Below, in pieces: positions 15,999 to 24,904 of a stretch of DNA of 64,000 bases; positions within the stretch are counted from its first letter, which is position 1; each line of letters starts with the position of its first letter. The notes beneath the pieces are model-generated. The model had not been told where the DNA came from. It was given only the letters and a program-made list of their open reading frames with translations, and made no database searches. Location: the NCBI RefSeq assembly GCF_014836945.1, contig NZ_JACSPX010000001.1:700952-764951 (forward strand), given 5' to 3'. A program made the translations under genes and the position numbers. The stretch is from Microbacterium commune. GTDB taxonomy: Bacteria; Actinomycetota; Actinomycetes; Actinomycetales; Microbacteriaceae.

Positions 15999-17149
15999 GC
16001 GACGTCGGCTTAGGCCTCGGCCGCGCCGATCACGCATTCGCGGCACCGGCGCAGGAGCGCGGAGCGTCTCGGCGCCGCGGCACGCATGCGGCGATTCCCC
16101 TGGCATCCTCTGAGACCGCGCGATTCCTCGTGCCGCTGAGCCCGACCGTGTCGAGTGCAAGAGCCATCCGCGGATATAAGGTCTCCTCGTCTGCTCTCAG
16201 TCGTCTCTCTGCCGCAGTCGTGTCCGGTGCATTCCGGTTGGGCGCTGCGAGCGCGCTGCCCAGACGCGTGACGCTCGGGGGGCCTGGCACATTCGTGGAG
16301 CACGTGCTCCAACGATTCCCCAGCGGCGGGGCATTCAGTGTTCATCTCGGCCCGCCTCGAGCGAACCGCAAACCTGTGATGCACATCATGGATCGCACAG
16401 GCACTTCGCTGGCCTATGTGAAGCTGGGTGTGAACGCCCTGACCTGCGCGCGGGTACGCGCCGAGACCGCCTCGCTGTCAGAACTCTCCTCTCGTCGCCT
16501 GCAGGGTGTGGTCGTACCTGAAGTCATCGACTCCGGAACCTGGGACGACCTCGACTACCTGATCATGAGCCCTGTGCACGACGGCCCTCCCGCCGAACCA
16601 TCGCTCACGAGGCGGCGTCGCGCCAGCGAGTCTCTGGTTGGGGCATTCCCGTCCTACGACAGCTCCGTCGCCGACGCGCCGTGGTGGACGAACGCTCTTT
16701 CCTCGCTCGAGACGAAGCGAGGTGACAGCGATGCGGAGCGCCTGATGAGCGCCGCTGCCCGTCTTCAGGACAAGTTCGGTCGCGTGACTCTTCGGCATGG
16801 GGCGTGCCATGGCGACTGGACGCCCTGGAACATGGCCGCGCGCGACGACGATGCGATCGCGGTCTGGGACTGGGAGCGCTTCGCGGAGAACCGTCCTGCC
16901 GGGTGGGATGCTCTGCACTTCCACGTGGCTTCCTACCGGGGCGACGCGGCCACCGGCTTGCGCAGTGCCCGCCGACATCTAGCCGAGATCATCACCGGGG
17001 TTTCCCATCCGCACGAGCGCGAGGCCATCCTCGCAACGTATCTTCTGCATCGCGGGTGCACATTCCTGGCCGATCGGCAGGAGGCCGCCGGCGCGCCGAA
17101 CGGCCCCCTGGGGCGGTGGCTGCTTCCTGCGCTCGAAGAGCTCGTGTGA
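15995..17149 (+). CDS. APH/choline-kinase-fold phosphotransferase of the polysaccharide locus
   Basis: 384 residues, start overlapping the previous stop (ATGA). CHGDWTPWNMAA (about residue 271) is the catalytic loop of aminoglycoside-phosphotransferase-like kinases (His-Gly-Asp, with Asn for metal), and AVWDWERF (~290) is the metal-binding DxE/DxD element. The first ~85 residues are basic, low in conserved features and probably a separate segment. Members phosphorylate small molecules such as aminoglycosides, choline, sugars or thioribose; the substrate here is unknown. Coupled translation with the pseudokinase suggests a job in polymer synthesis or decoration, not resistance. Confidence 0.75.
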   Translation: MSDVGLGLGRADHAFAAPAQERGASRRRGTHAAIPLASSETARFLVPLSPTVSSARAIRGYKVSSSALSRLSAAVVSGAFRLGAASALPRRVTLGGPGTFVEHVLQRFPSGGAFSVHLGPPRANRKPVMHIMDRTGTSLAYVKLGVNALTCARVRAETASLSELSSRRLQGVVVPEVIDSGTWDDLDYLIMSPVHDGPPAEPSLTRRRRASESLVGAFPSYDSSVADAPWWTNALSSLETKRGDSDAERLMSAAARLQDKFGRVTLRHGACHGDWTPWNMAARDDDAIAVWDWERFAENRPAGWDALHFHVASYRGDAATGLRSARRHLAEIITGVSHPHEREAILATYLLHRGCTFLADRQEAAGAPNGPLGRWLLPALEELV

Positions 17150-17180
17150 ATGCAGGTCGCTGAGACGGGTGCTCAGCCGA

Positions 17181-18146
17181 TCAACTTCGGGAGTAGCCCA
17201 ACCAGTACCGCACAGGGGCGGTGAGGACCTTCACCGCCCGACGTTGGCGAGGATTCATCCGAGTGCGCCATACCTCGTCAGACTTGATCACCAACGGCTC
17301 TTTGCGGAAGCGCATCGGATTACCGCCGATCGAGTGTCCTGCAGGTATATCGATTCCACCAGGGGCCGAGAGATCCGGGGAATAATGCCCGGGAAGCGCT
17401 AATGCGCCCCACACCCTGCGCAGAATGTCGTTCGGGGCCTTGACGAAGTCCTCGTAGCGGAGGCGTTGCACCGGGCGGTCACTCAGACGCGCCAATTGCA
17501 CGAGGAGGTTGTTCGACATCCACAGCATCGAGGCCCAGAAGGAGGAATACCGAGTCATCATCTCTCCTGCCTCAGCAGTTTCCGGCCGCGCCACTTCTCG
17601 CGACCAGGAGTAAGCGACCGCGACGCTGTCGCGGACGAGATGAAGCAGACGCAGATCCACCCGCGGATCTTTGACGAGTGCGAGCGCGAGTGATGCGTGC
17701 TTGGACGAATCGACAACGACGGCTGCCCCCGTCACCGACGCCGCCGCCGCGTAGACCGCGCGGTAGTAGCCGGTGTACTCCAGGATCTGCTGCCGAGTCC
17801 GCCGGCGCACAGGAAGGACCGTCTTGAAAACGCGCCGCTGCCTGTCAACGGCGTCGAGCAGGCCGAGCACCTTGTCGGTGTCGACAGCAGACCAGCCCCC
17901 GAATGCCCGTTCGCCGACCGCGCTCCAGAATGAGCAGTCGTAGAACCGACTGCCGCACTCGCACAGCTCATTCTCGCGGAGACCTCGAGTCCACAGGTGA
18001 ACCATCTCACCGAGCGATACCACGGTCGGCTGTGCCTCGAGGACGCGCTCGAGAAGAGTGGAGCCAGACCGGCCGAAACCACCGATGTACAGCACCGCAG
18101 GCATACCCTGTGGGAATGATCGAGAGGGGTGAAGCCTGTCTGCCAT
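17181..18146 (-). CDS. PAPS-dependent sulfotransferase (2 of 3)
   Basis: 321 residues if it starts at ATG 18146; a GTG at 18209 and an ATG at 18104 are alternatives and the ribosome site does not settle it. GGFGRSGSTLLERVL is the 5'-phosphosulfate loop and LVRDSVAVAYSW the 3'-phosphate motif. LCECGSRFYDCSFW is the Cys-rich segment common in one group of bacterial sulfotransferases. It ends 31 bases from the convergent APH-fold gene and is divergent from the third sulfotransferase. Likely substrate is a sugar hydroxyl of the exopolysaccharide. Confidence 0.85.
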   Translation of the reverse strand: MADRLHPSRSFPQGMPAVLYIGGFGRSGSTLLERVLEAQPTVVSLGEMVHLWTRGLRENELCECGSRFYDCSFWSAVGERAFGGWSAVDTDKVLGLLDAVDRQRRVFKTVLPVRRRTRQQILEYTGYYRAVYAAAASVTGAAVVVDSSKHASLALALVKDPRVDLRLLHLVRDSVAVAYSWSREVARPETAEAGEMMTRYSSFWASMLWMSNNLLVQLARLSDRPVQRLRYEDFVKAPNDILRRVWGALALPGHYSPDLSAPGGIDIPAGHSIGGNPMRFRKEPLVIKSDEVWRTRMNPRQRRAVKVLTAPVRYWLGYSRS

Positions 18147-18307
18147 TATCGCCGTCCGATTCGAAACGCAATCTCGTGCAGTCGCCGCTCGTCGCGGTAT
18201 GCGTCTCACAGACTAGTCCGTCGTCCCGCTAGACTGCATTCGACCGCACGGCATGGGAAGTCGTGGGCCACTGGGGAGTCGCAGTGATGCGACGGCAAGG
18301 AGTATCG

Positions 18308-19171
18308 ATGATGCCCAAAGACGCGCTGATGCGCCTACGTCCGCTCGCACTGAAGGCGATTGATTCAACGGCATCTGCCACAGCCCCTCTGCGTATGCTG
18401 CCCTCCTTTCTCATCGTCGGCGGCCAACGCTGTGGCACGACCTCGCTCTTCAAGACGCTCGCGCAGCATCGGTCGGTCGCCCGTCCTTTCGCCCTCAAGG
18501 GGGTGCACTACTTCGATACCCATTTCGATCACACTTTCAATTGGTACCGCGGGCATTTCCCTCTCCGCCTGACCTCTCGACTCAAGCGTCTCGCCGGTCC
18601 CGCACCCATCACCGGCGAATCGAGCCCGTTCTACGGGTTTCACCCGCTGGCGCCTCAGCGAATCGCCGAGGCGCTTCCCGGAGTGCGTCTCATCCTCTTG
18701 ATGCGCGACCCCGTGACGCGAGCGTACTCGGCGCACAGCCACGAGAAGGCACGGGGGTTTGAGGACGAGGACTTCATCACGGCCATCGAACTCGAACAGC
18801 AGCGCATCGCGGGCGAGCGCGAGCGAATGATCGAGGACCCCTCCTACGTCAGTTTCTCTTTGCAGCACCATGCGTATGTGTCGCGCGGCAGGTACATCGA
18901 GCAGATCCAGGCGCTGGAGGCCGCGGTCGGTCGGGACCATCTGCACCTCGTCGATTCGCACGAGTTCTTCACCGATCCCGAGTCGACCTTCGCTGACATC
19001 CTTCGATTCCTTTCACTCACCCCGCATTCCGGCATCAAGTTCGAGCGGCACAATGCGCGCGAGCGCAACCCGCTCGACGGCCACCTCCGTGAAGACCTGC
19101 TCGCGCGGTTCGAGGAGACGGATCAGCGTCTGAGCCAATGGTGGGGGCGAGCGCCCTCGTGGAGACGGTGA
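18308..19171 (+). CDS. PAPS-dependent sulfotransferase (3 of 3), heparan NDST-like
   Basis: 287 residues from ATG 18308, which has AAGGAG upstream; a longer GTG frame (18263) includes the CTGGGGA element and is unlikely to be translated. IVGGQRCGTTSLFKTLAQH is the 5'-phosphosulfate loop, and LLMRDPVTRAYSAHSHE the 3'-phosphate site. The LKGVHYFD segment and the spacing resemble the heparan-sulfate N/O-sulfotransferase group. It is followed after seven bases by the flippase gene, so sulfation and export are co-expressed. A TAGACT -10 element is visible about 75 bases upstream. Confidence 0.85.
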   Translation: MMPKDALMRLRPLALKAIDSTASATAPLRMLPSFLIVGGQRCGTTSLFKTLAQHRSVARPFALKGVHYFDTHFDHTFNWYRGHFPLRLTSRLKRLAGPAPITGESSPFYGFHPLAPQRIAEALPGVRLILLMRDPVTRAYSAHSHEKARGFEDEDFITAIELEQQRIAGERERMIEDPSYVSFSLQHHAYVSRGRYIEQIQALEAAVGRDHLHLVDSHEFFTDPESTFADILRFLSLTPHSGIKFERHNARERNPLDGHLREDLLARFEETDQRLSQWWGRAPSWRR

Positions 19172-19178
19172 CCGCGAG

Positions 19179-20732
19179 ATGGTCACGACATCCCCGAGAC
19201 GCGCAACGGGCACCCGAGATGTCGCGAGGGGCGGTCTTGCCAATCTGATCGGAGCGGGATACGCGGGCGTGGCTTCATTCGCCACAACGGCAATCGTCAC
19301 GCGAATCGCCACGCCGGAGGACGCCGGTGTGTACTTCGCCGCGATATCGGTCTTGCTTATCGCGGTCTCGATGCTTGAACTCGGTGTCCCCGTCGGGAAC
19401 GTGTACTTCATCTCGCGGTATCGGAGCCTTGGACGAACGAACGCCCTGCGGAAGGTCCTCGTTGCGGGCAGCAGCCCGCTGCTGGGTTTCTGCGCAATCG
19501 CCCTGACCCTCGCCGTCATCTTCCGGGAACAGCTGGGAAACGCCATATTCGGGCGCAACGTCGATGCCGCCGGTACTGTCATCCTGATCCTGTGCCTCGG
19601 CGCCGTCGCGGCCATCATCGCGGATAGCACGCTCGGCGCCACTCGAGGCTTCGGTGTGATGCGAACGACGGTCGTCGCCGACAAGTTCGTGAATCCGACG
19701 ATTCAGCTCCTCGCACTGATCGTTCTATGGAGCGTCGGCATGACAGGCGGTCCGGAGCTGATCTGGACGCGAGTCCTGGCATTCGCCGCCGTTGCCGGCA
19801 TTTCGATCCCCTGGCTGCTGAAGCTCGTACGGAAATCCTCGATGCCTTCAGACCAGACCTTTCGCCAGAGCTGGGTTCCAGAAGCGTCCATGTTTCGTGA
19901 ATACTGGGCGTTCACCGGACCTCGTTCGCTCGGCCAGATCGCTCAGGTGGCGATCCAACGCGTCGACATCGTCCTCGTCGGACTCTGGCTGGGCCCGGCG
20001 GAAGCGGCTGTATATGCCGCAGCCACACGCTTTCTCATCTTCGGCCAGCTCACGGCTGCGGCCATCGGAACGGCGGTGCAGCCCCGGATCAGCGCGCTCG
20101 CGTCACGACGTGAACGATCGCAGTTGCAGGACCTGTATCGAGTCTCGACGAGCTGGGTGGTGCTCGCCACGTGGCCCCTGTACCTCACGTTCATCCTCGA
20201 AGCGCCTACGTTGATGCTCGTATTCGGTGACGACTACTCGCGCGGTGCGATTCTGTTGCAGTTGCTGTCAGCGGCGATGCTGGTCGCCACGGCATGCGGC
20301 GCAGTGGATGCAGTTCTTCTGATGGCGGGGAAGTCCACCTGGACCATGTACAACGCCTGGTTCGCGTTGGCCGTCAACCTGGCTCTGAACATCTGGCTGA
20401 TCCCGCAGCTGGGTATTGTCGGGGCGGCCGTGGCCTGGGTCGCAGCGATCTGCGCGAACAATCTGATTCCGCTCGTGCAGGCGAAGATCGGAATCGGGAT
20501 TCATCCGTTCGGCCGGTCTTCAGTGCTCACCATGTTCTCAGCCGCCACTCTCTTCGGCGTCCTGCCGTGGCTGGTCAAGTCCGCGGGAGGCGGTCCGATC
20601 GGCTCCGTGATCACCTTGGTTCTTGCTGCAGCCGTCTACAGCGTCCTGTTGTGGCGGTGGCGAGCTCTGATCGAACTGGACGGTCTCCTGCGTCGCAGAA
20701 GACCGTCCAGTCGGGGGCGGGGAGATTTCTGA
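19179..20732 (+). CDS. Wzx-type flippase (polysaccharide repeat-unit transporter)
   Basis: 517 residues. About 13-14 hydrophobic segments alternate with short loops through the whole length, matching the MATE/MVF-like polysaccharide transporter family; GGLANLIGAGYAGVASF opens the first helix. In Wzx/Wzy systems it flips the undecaprenyl-linked repeat unit to the outer membrane face, where the polymerase (11091-13493) joins units. Last gene of its plus-strand operon; its stop lies one base from that of the convergent hydrolase gene. Confidence 0.85.
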   Translation: MVTTSPRRATGTRDVARGGLANLIGAGYAGVASFATTAIVTRIATPEDAGVYFAAISVLLIAVSMLELGVPVGNVYFISRYRSLGRTNALRKVLVAGSSPLLGFCAIALTLAVIFREQLGNAIFGRNVDAAGTVILILCLGAVAAIIADSTLGATRGFGVMRTTVVADKFVNPTIQLLALIVLWSVGMTGGPELIWTRVLAFAAVAGISIPWLLKLVRKSSMPSDQTFRQSWVPEASMFREYWAFTGPRSLGQIAQVAIQRVDIVLVGLWLGPAEAAVYAAATRFLIFGQLTAAAIGTAVQPRISALASRRERSQLQDLYRVSTSWVVLATWPLYLTFILEAPTLMLVFGDDYSRGAILLQLLSAAMLVATACGAVDAVLLMAGKSTWTMYNAWFALAVNLALNIWLIPQLGIVGAAVAWVAAICANNLIPLVQAKIGIGIHPFGRSSVLTMFSAATLFGVLPWLVKSAGGGPIGSVITLVLAAAVYSVLLWRWRALIELDGLLRRRRPSSRGRGDF

Positions 20733-20733
20733 A

Positions 20734-22161
20734 TCAGCCTTGGACGAGAGCCCGCCAGGCAGCCACCGAAGACGTGTCGCGTAGACGGAAGTCGTTTTGG
20801 TCACTCGGCGCGACAGCGTCGTAGTAGGAAACGAACAGCGCGTCATTGTCGCGCAGATATGCGCCGATCTCACGCAACCAGGCTGCGCGCGCAACGCCGG
20901 TGTCTGACCCCATCAGGGTGGACCCGGTCTCAGCGATTCCGAACGGCTTACCCTCCGCCTTGGACTTCGCGATGACACTCCCGAAGATCGCCTCCGGGTC
21001 CTTGTAGCCCGTGTTGTTGTTCCAGGGGTTGTAGGGGTCCCAGGCGAGCACGTCGATGGCCGCCGAGCCCGGGTAGTAGTCATCGAAGTCTCGATTCGAT
21101 TTGGGATCGAGCGTCCACGACATCAGCACCAGGGTCGCGTGAAGATTCGACCGGCAGGTCTCGTCAGCGATGGATGAGATCCGCTGCCATGCTGCACGGT
21201 AGTCCGCTGAGGTGATCTCACCACGCGCCACGTCGTCCTCGGGCTCGTGGAAGTAGGTCCAGTAGACCTGCACATTGGTCGGGGCGCTCTGGAACCAGGA
21301 CCGCAATCGACTGTCATACGCGCCCGACAGCACGTCCTTGGGCGCGATCTTGAACGAGATCGACAGATCCGAACTGGGGGCGATTTTGGTCACGTTCCAG
21401 TTCGGCGCGCCGCGCTGAAACACCCGCACGACGTCAGGGGTGCCGTAGGCCTGCACTGCACGGTCCCACCCCTCCTGCATCGATGACCCATCGGAGGTGC
21501 CAAGGCTCACCCCGAAGCGCGTGTCGCCCAGCGGAAGCTTCGCCGCGCACTGACCGACGGTGGGGTTCTCCTGGGGGGCGTCGACTGCGACCGACTTGAG
21601 CGAGACGGAGTCCACGTAGAGCTGGTCGCCCTTGGCTGCACCGGCGAATACGACGTTCAGATCCAGGGCTGCGCCACTGCGCTCAACGGTGAAGTCCATC
21701 GTGAGCTGAGTCCACTCACCGCTCACAGGCCGGGACTCGGTCTTGTGGGCTTCAGCTGAGCCGTCCGCAACCTCCCTGGCCCTGATCTGCGCAGTCACCT
21801 CCCTGCTGGCCTTCACCCAAGCGGTCATGCGGTATTCCGCTCCACGCTCAGCCGCCGAGACGGTGTTCTTCGAGTCGTTCAGCACGGTGATGCCAGGTGA
21901 GCCGACATCTATGCGTGCGGACTTCCCGTCAGAGCGCGAGACGGTGCTGGCGGTGAGTCGATCCGACGAGAGGTTCGTGCGCCAATTCTGCACGCCAGCC
22001 GAAAAATCGGCATTTACGACCAACTCGTCGGCAGGCGTGGCAGCGCTCGCGCTTTCAGCGGTGGCGGCACCTGCGATGACGACGGATGCTACTGCGACGG
22101 CCGCGATCAACAGCCGCGAGGTCAAACGGTGTCTGGTGGTTTTCGGGTAAGAGAGGGGCAT
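20734..22161 (-). CDS. Secreted GH26-like glycoside hydrolase with N-terminal carbohydrate-binding domain
   Basis: 475 residues from ATG 22161 (AGGAAG at a seven-base gap). Signal peptide about residues 1-41. Residues ~45-195 look like a CBM4/CBM6-type jelly roll (NADFSAGVQNWRTN, LYVDSVSL). The C-terminal ~270 residues look like a clan-A (beta/alpha)8 hydrolase closest to GH26. WTYFHEPED carries the likely acid/base Glu, and PFGIAETGST the likely nucleophile Glu. Substrate is not readable. Inside an export locus such enzymes usually trim the polymer or clear misplaced polymer. Confidence 0.75.
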   Translation of the reverse strand: MPLSYPKTTRHRLTSRLLIAAVAVASVVIAGAATAESASAATPADELVVNADFSAGVQNWRTNLSSDRLTASTVSRSDGKSARIDVGSPGITVLNDSKNTVSAAERGAEYRMTAWVKASREVTAQIRAREVADGSAEAHKTESRPVSGEWTQLTMDFTVERSGAALDLNVVFAGAAKGDQLYVDSVSLKSVAVDAPQENPTVGQCAAKLPLGDTRFGVSLGTSDGSSMQEGWDRAVQAYGTPDVVRVFQRGAPNWNVTKIAPSSDLSISFKIAPKDVLSGAYDSRLRSWFQSAPTNVQVYWTYFHEPEDDVARGEITSADYRAAWQRISSIADETCRSNLHATLVLMSWTLDPKSNRDFDDYYPGSAAIDVLAWDPYNPWNNNTGYKDPEAIFGSVIAKSKAEGKPFGIAETGSTLMGSDTGVARAAWLREIGAYLRDNDALFVSYYDAVAPSDQNDFRLRDTSSVAAWRALVQG

Positions 22162-22345
22162 GTAAAACTTCCTGTTGAGGCGCACCGCAGCCCCTCGCTG
22201 GACCACAGGACACGCCTATCGTAACTTAATCGTGATTTCTCCCCGCAGGGACCCTAGCCCACGCAGCTGAGAGATCCAAATCCTCGCCACCCAGCGGCGG
22301 CCACCCTCGCGACCATGACCGCTCGCTGTGCCGAGCGATTCCGAT

Positions 22346-23524
22346 CTAGACGAACGTCTTCAGCACGCCTCGCTGCTCGAGCAACCGCACGACGCCCCGA
22401 ACGCAGTCCTCAACACTGCTCTCCGCAGTGTTGAGCTCCAGATCCGCGTCTTCAGGGATCTCGTAGGGCGACCCGATACCCGTGAAATCTGTGATCAGGC
22501 CCGACCGAGCCTTTTCATACAGCCCTTTTCTGTCCCGTTCCTCCGCGACGTCGAGCGGAGTAGACACGTAGACGACGATGAATGGGGACCGCGGCTCGAC
22601 GGCATCACGCATGGCTGCGCGTGACGCAGCGAACGGCGCGATGGGCGCACACACTGCTAGGCCGCCGACCTCCGCGACGCGGGCCGCCACCCAAGCGATC
22701 CTGCGAAGGTTGCGGTCACGGTCCGCTGGGCCAAATCCGAGTTCCCCCGCCAGCTCGCGGCGAACATCATCCCCATCGAGCAGGACGGCAGATCGCGTCG
22801 TGAACGCGTGGATGTACTCCACCAGTGCCCGGGCGAGCGTCGATTTACCTGCACCCGAAAGGCCGGTGAAAAGCACAACCGCGCCCTCGCTCGTAACCAC
22901 AGGCCGCCGTCTGTCGATCACATCGGCCGCGCCCAGACGGTTGACTACCTCTGCCGCGACGTCAGCGTGTCCTCCCAAATCGACTTCTGGCACGAAGAGA
23001 ACACGTGTGTCAGGTGAATCCGCAACACTCGCGGTGAGCAACTGAATCCCGGCCGCCGTAGTGCGATCGTCCGACTCCCCCACATACGTCAAGGCGACGG
23101 GGCCCCCGCGTGCGGCGCTGCGAACTGCCGACAGATCGGAATCTTCGGGGAGCCCGGAGAAGAGTCCGACCGTGCAGCCCGTCAGGTCGGTGTGGACGGT
23201 CGGACGGAGCCGACGAGCGTATCCGTGCTCGGGAGGCTGCAGTCGGCTGACCGGCCCCTCGATCCATCGGGTGCCTGCATCCGCTTCACGTACGCGCTCG
23301 ATGTGGCACACCGCAAGAGGGGTACGGTCGGGGTCATGAATGACCAGCTGCTGGCCGGGCACCACGTGCGTGGCAATGCACAGCTCCGCCGTCAGCCCGG
23401 CCTCACTGTTTCGGTCTGTCGGCAACGAGTAGCCGTCTAGTGAATCGAGGATTCCCGAAAGAATCAGCTCCAGTCCGTCGAGCGCGCGGCCGGACAGGAC
23501 CACATTCGGCGAGTCGGCCGTCAC
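22346..23524 (-). CDS. cysC: Adenylylsulfate (APS) kinase with ATP-sulfurylase-like N-terminal half
   Basis: 392 residues from a GTG overlapping the stop of the upstream gene (GTGA). The C-terminal ~180 residues are a standard APS kinase: Walker A GLSGAGKST (~221), LLDGDDVRREL, then KGLYEKARSG and DFTGIGSPYE. It makes PAPS from APS and ATP. The first ~200 residues resemble the N-terminal PUA-like part of ATP sulfurylase (LDGLELILSGILDSLDGY, then HDPDRTPLAVCHI). I find no QxRNPxHRGH catalytic motif, so that half is probably inactive or regulatory. Sulfurylase activity is supplied by CysDN nearby. A one-residue change (APIAPF for the usual SFISPF) is seen in the APS site. Confidence 0.88.
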   Translation of the reverse strand: MTADSPNVVLSGRALDGLELILSGILDSLDGYSLPTDRNSEAGLTAELCIATHVVPGQQLVIHDPDRTPLAVCHIERVREADAGTRWIEGPVSRLQPPEHGYARRLRPTVHTDLTGCTVGLFSGLPEDSDLSAVRSAARGGPVALTYVGESDDRTTAAGIQLLTASVADSPDTRVLFVPEVDLGGHADVAAEVVNRLGAADVIDRRRPVVTSEGAVVLFTGLSGAGKSTLARALVEYIHAFTTRSAVLLDGDDVRRELAGELGFGPADRDRNLRRIAWVAARVAEVGGLAVCAPIAPFAASRAAMRDAVEPRSPFIVVYVSTPLDVAEERDRKGLYEKARSGLITDFTGIGSPYEIPEDADLELNTAESSVEDCVRGVVRLLEQRGVLKTFV

Positions 23525-24486
23525 GACCCCACCTCTGGAGCTTCGAGCGGCGCAGATTTCTGGGCGAGCCGTTGACGCTTTTCGACGCTCGCCAGGGCGG
23601 GGAAGCCATGTCGGCGCCGGATGCTCATCCACACCAGAGGCCCTCCGACCAGCGCGGTGAGGAGGATGATCGCCGTCTCGACGTTCCCTACTCCCAGCAG
23701 CTTCAAACCGGAAGCGAGCAGCACGAAGGCGAGGGCGCGACGGATGAAGCCTCCCGGCAATCGCGACGACAGCTGAGCGCCGATGAATGCACCGGGCACA
23801 CTGCCGATGATCAGCGGCAGTGAGATTCCCAGGTCAAGCTCGCCGAAGATCGCATGGCTGATAGCTGCGGATATGACCAGCGGCACCGCTTGTACCAGGT
23901 CAGTGCCCACGAGCTGGCTCGCCTTCAGTCCCGCGTACATCATCATCAGCCCGATGATGATCAGAGACCCGGAACCGACCGACGTCATACCGACGATCAG
24001 TCCGCCGACGACGCCCAACAAGATGGTCGGCACAACCTTGACCTCCACCTCAGGGCGATCCTGAGGCAGAGGAGCACCACGGCCGTCGCGCGACTTCGCG
24101 CGTTCGATCAATCTCATGTACGCGCGAACCATCAACATGGTGGCGGTGAAGAGAATCGCCCCTCCAAGCGCGTACTTGACCACATGCTGGACCTGCTCCC
24201 CATCCCCCAGCGCCTTGAGAACCAGCACGCCCACAAAAGCTGCCGGAACCGAGCCGATGCAGAGGAGACCGACCAGCCGGAGGTTCACCGTGCCCCGGCG
24301 AAGATGGACGAACGAGCCCACAGGCTTCATCACGGCACTTGCGACCAGATCGCTCGAGACCGCAGCCAGCGGCGAAACTCCGAAAAAAAGCACGAGCATA
24401 GGCGTCATTAGAGCGCCTCCGCCCATCCCGGTCAGTCCGACCACGATCCCCACAGCAAAGGCACCCCAGACAAGCCCCAAGTCCAT
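23521..24486 (-). CDS. TauE/SafE-family sulfite/sulfate transporter
   Basis: 321 residues from ATG 24486. Two repeats of about four helices each, with the family's glycine motif FAVGIVVGLTGMGGGALMTP at the start and VGGLIVGMTSVGSGSLIIIG in the second half. A basic C-terminal tail stays in the cytoplasm. TauE/SafE proteins move sulfite, sulfoacetate or related anions; direction is uncertain. Its stop overlaps the cysC start, and it is divergent from cysQ-cysD-cysN, so it most likely supplies sulfate or exports excess sulfite for this module. No clear Shine-Dalgarno is seen. Confidence 0.85.
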   Translation of the reverse strand: MDLGLVWGAFAVGIVVGLTGMGGGALMTPMLVLFFGVSPLAAVSSDLVASAVMKPVGSFVHLRRGTVNLRLVGLLCIGSVPAAFVGVLVLKALGDGEQVQHVVKYALGGAILFTATMLMVRAYMRLIERAKSRDGRGAPLPQDRPEVEVKVVPTILLGVVGGLIVGMTSVGSGSLIIIGLMMMYAGLKASQLVGTDLVQAVPLVISAAISHAIFGELDLGISLPLIIGSVPGAFIGAQLSSRLPGGFIRRALAFVLLASGLKLLGVGNVETAIILLTALVGGPLVWMSIRRRHGFPALASVEKRQRLAQKSAPLEAPEVGS

Positions 24487-24904
24487 GGATCGTATTGTTG
24501 CACACGCCTTATCGCGCTTGCACTCGGGATTTTGAAACCCGCATGCCGGCTGTGAGAGGAGGTCGTACCTCCCCTCGCAGCCGCCAATGAGGGCTTTGGC
24601 GCGCGCTTCCTGGCACGCTCCCGCGGTGCTCATATTCCGATCTCGACGCGAATCACGCCCCCGACCCATTCGCGATGCTTTCCATATCGGCGATTCACGG
24701 CGTGACGCACGCGTCGTCAGAACGGACGCATCGCGGAGGGCTCTCGCCCTCGGCGGAATCGTCCGATATGGTGTGGCGTGGGGAGGGCGCTTGCCGCTCG
24801 TGGCCGCAGGCCACCGGGAGTCGAGCGTGTCACGCGACGAATGCGTCAGCGTGCGCGTTCTGGGTGACTCCTGCGTTTGGGGAGACAAAGGAATATCTGG
24901 GGAA
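24487..24904. promoter_or_regulatory. Divergent control region between tauE-cysC and cysQDN
   Basis: 418 bases without a convincing gene; an upstream extension of the cysQ frame is Arg/Ser-rich shadow. It must hold both promoters. A small hairpin (GGAGGT...ACCTCC) lies near 24557-24571. CTGGGGA at 24897 and TTGGGGA at 24877 sit just before the cysQ start, as in other leaders of the locus. Confidence 0.5.

Noticed and set aside
24587-24904. N-terminal extension of the cysQ frame
   Set aside because: Arg/Ser-rich without homology to CysQ; the real protein fits the start at 24905.
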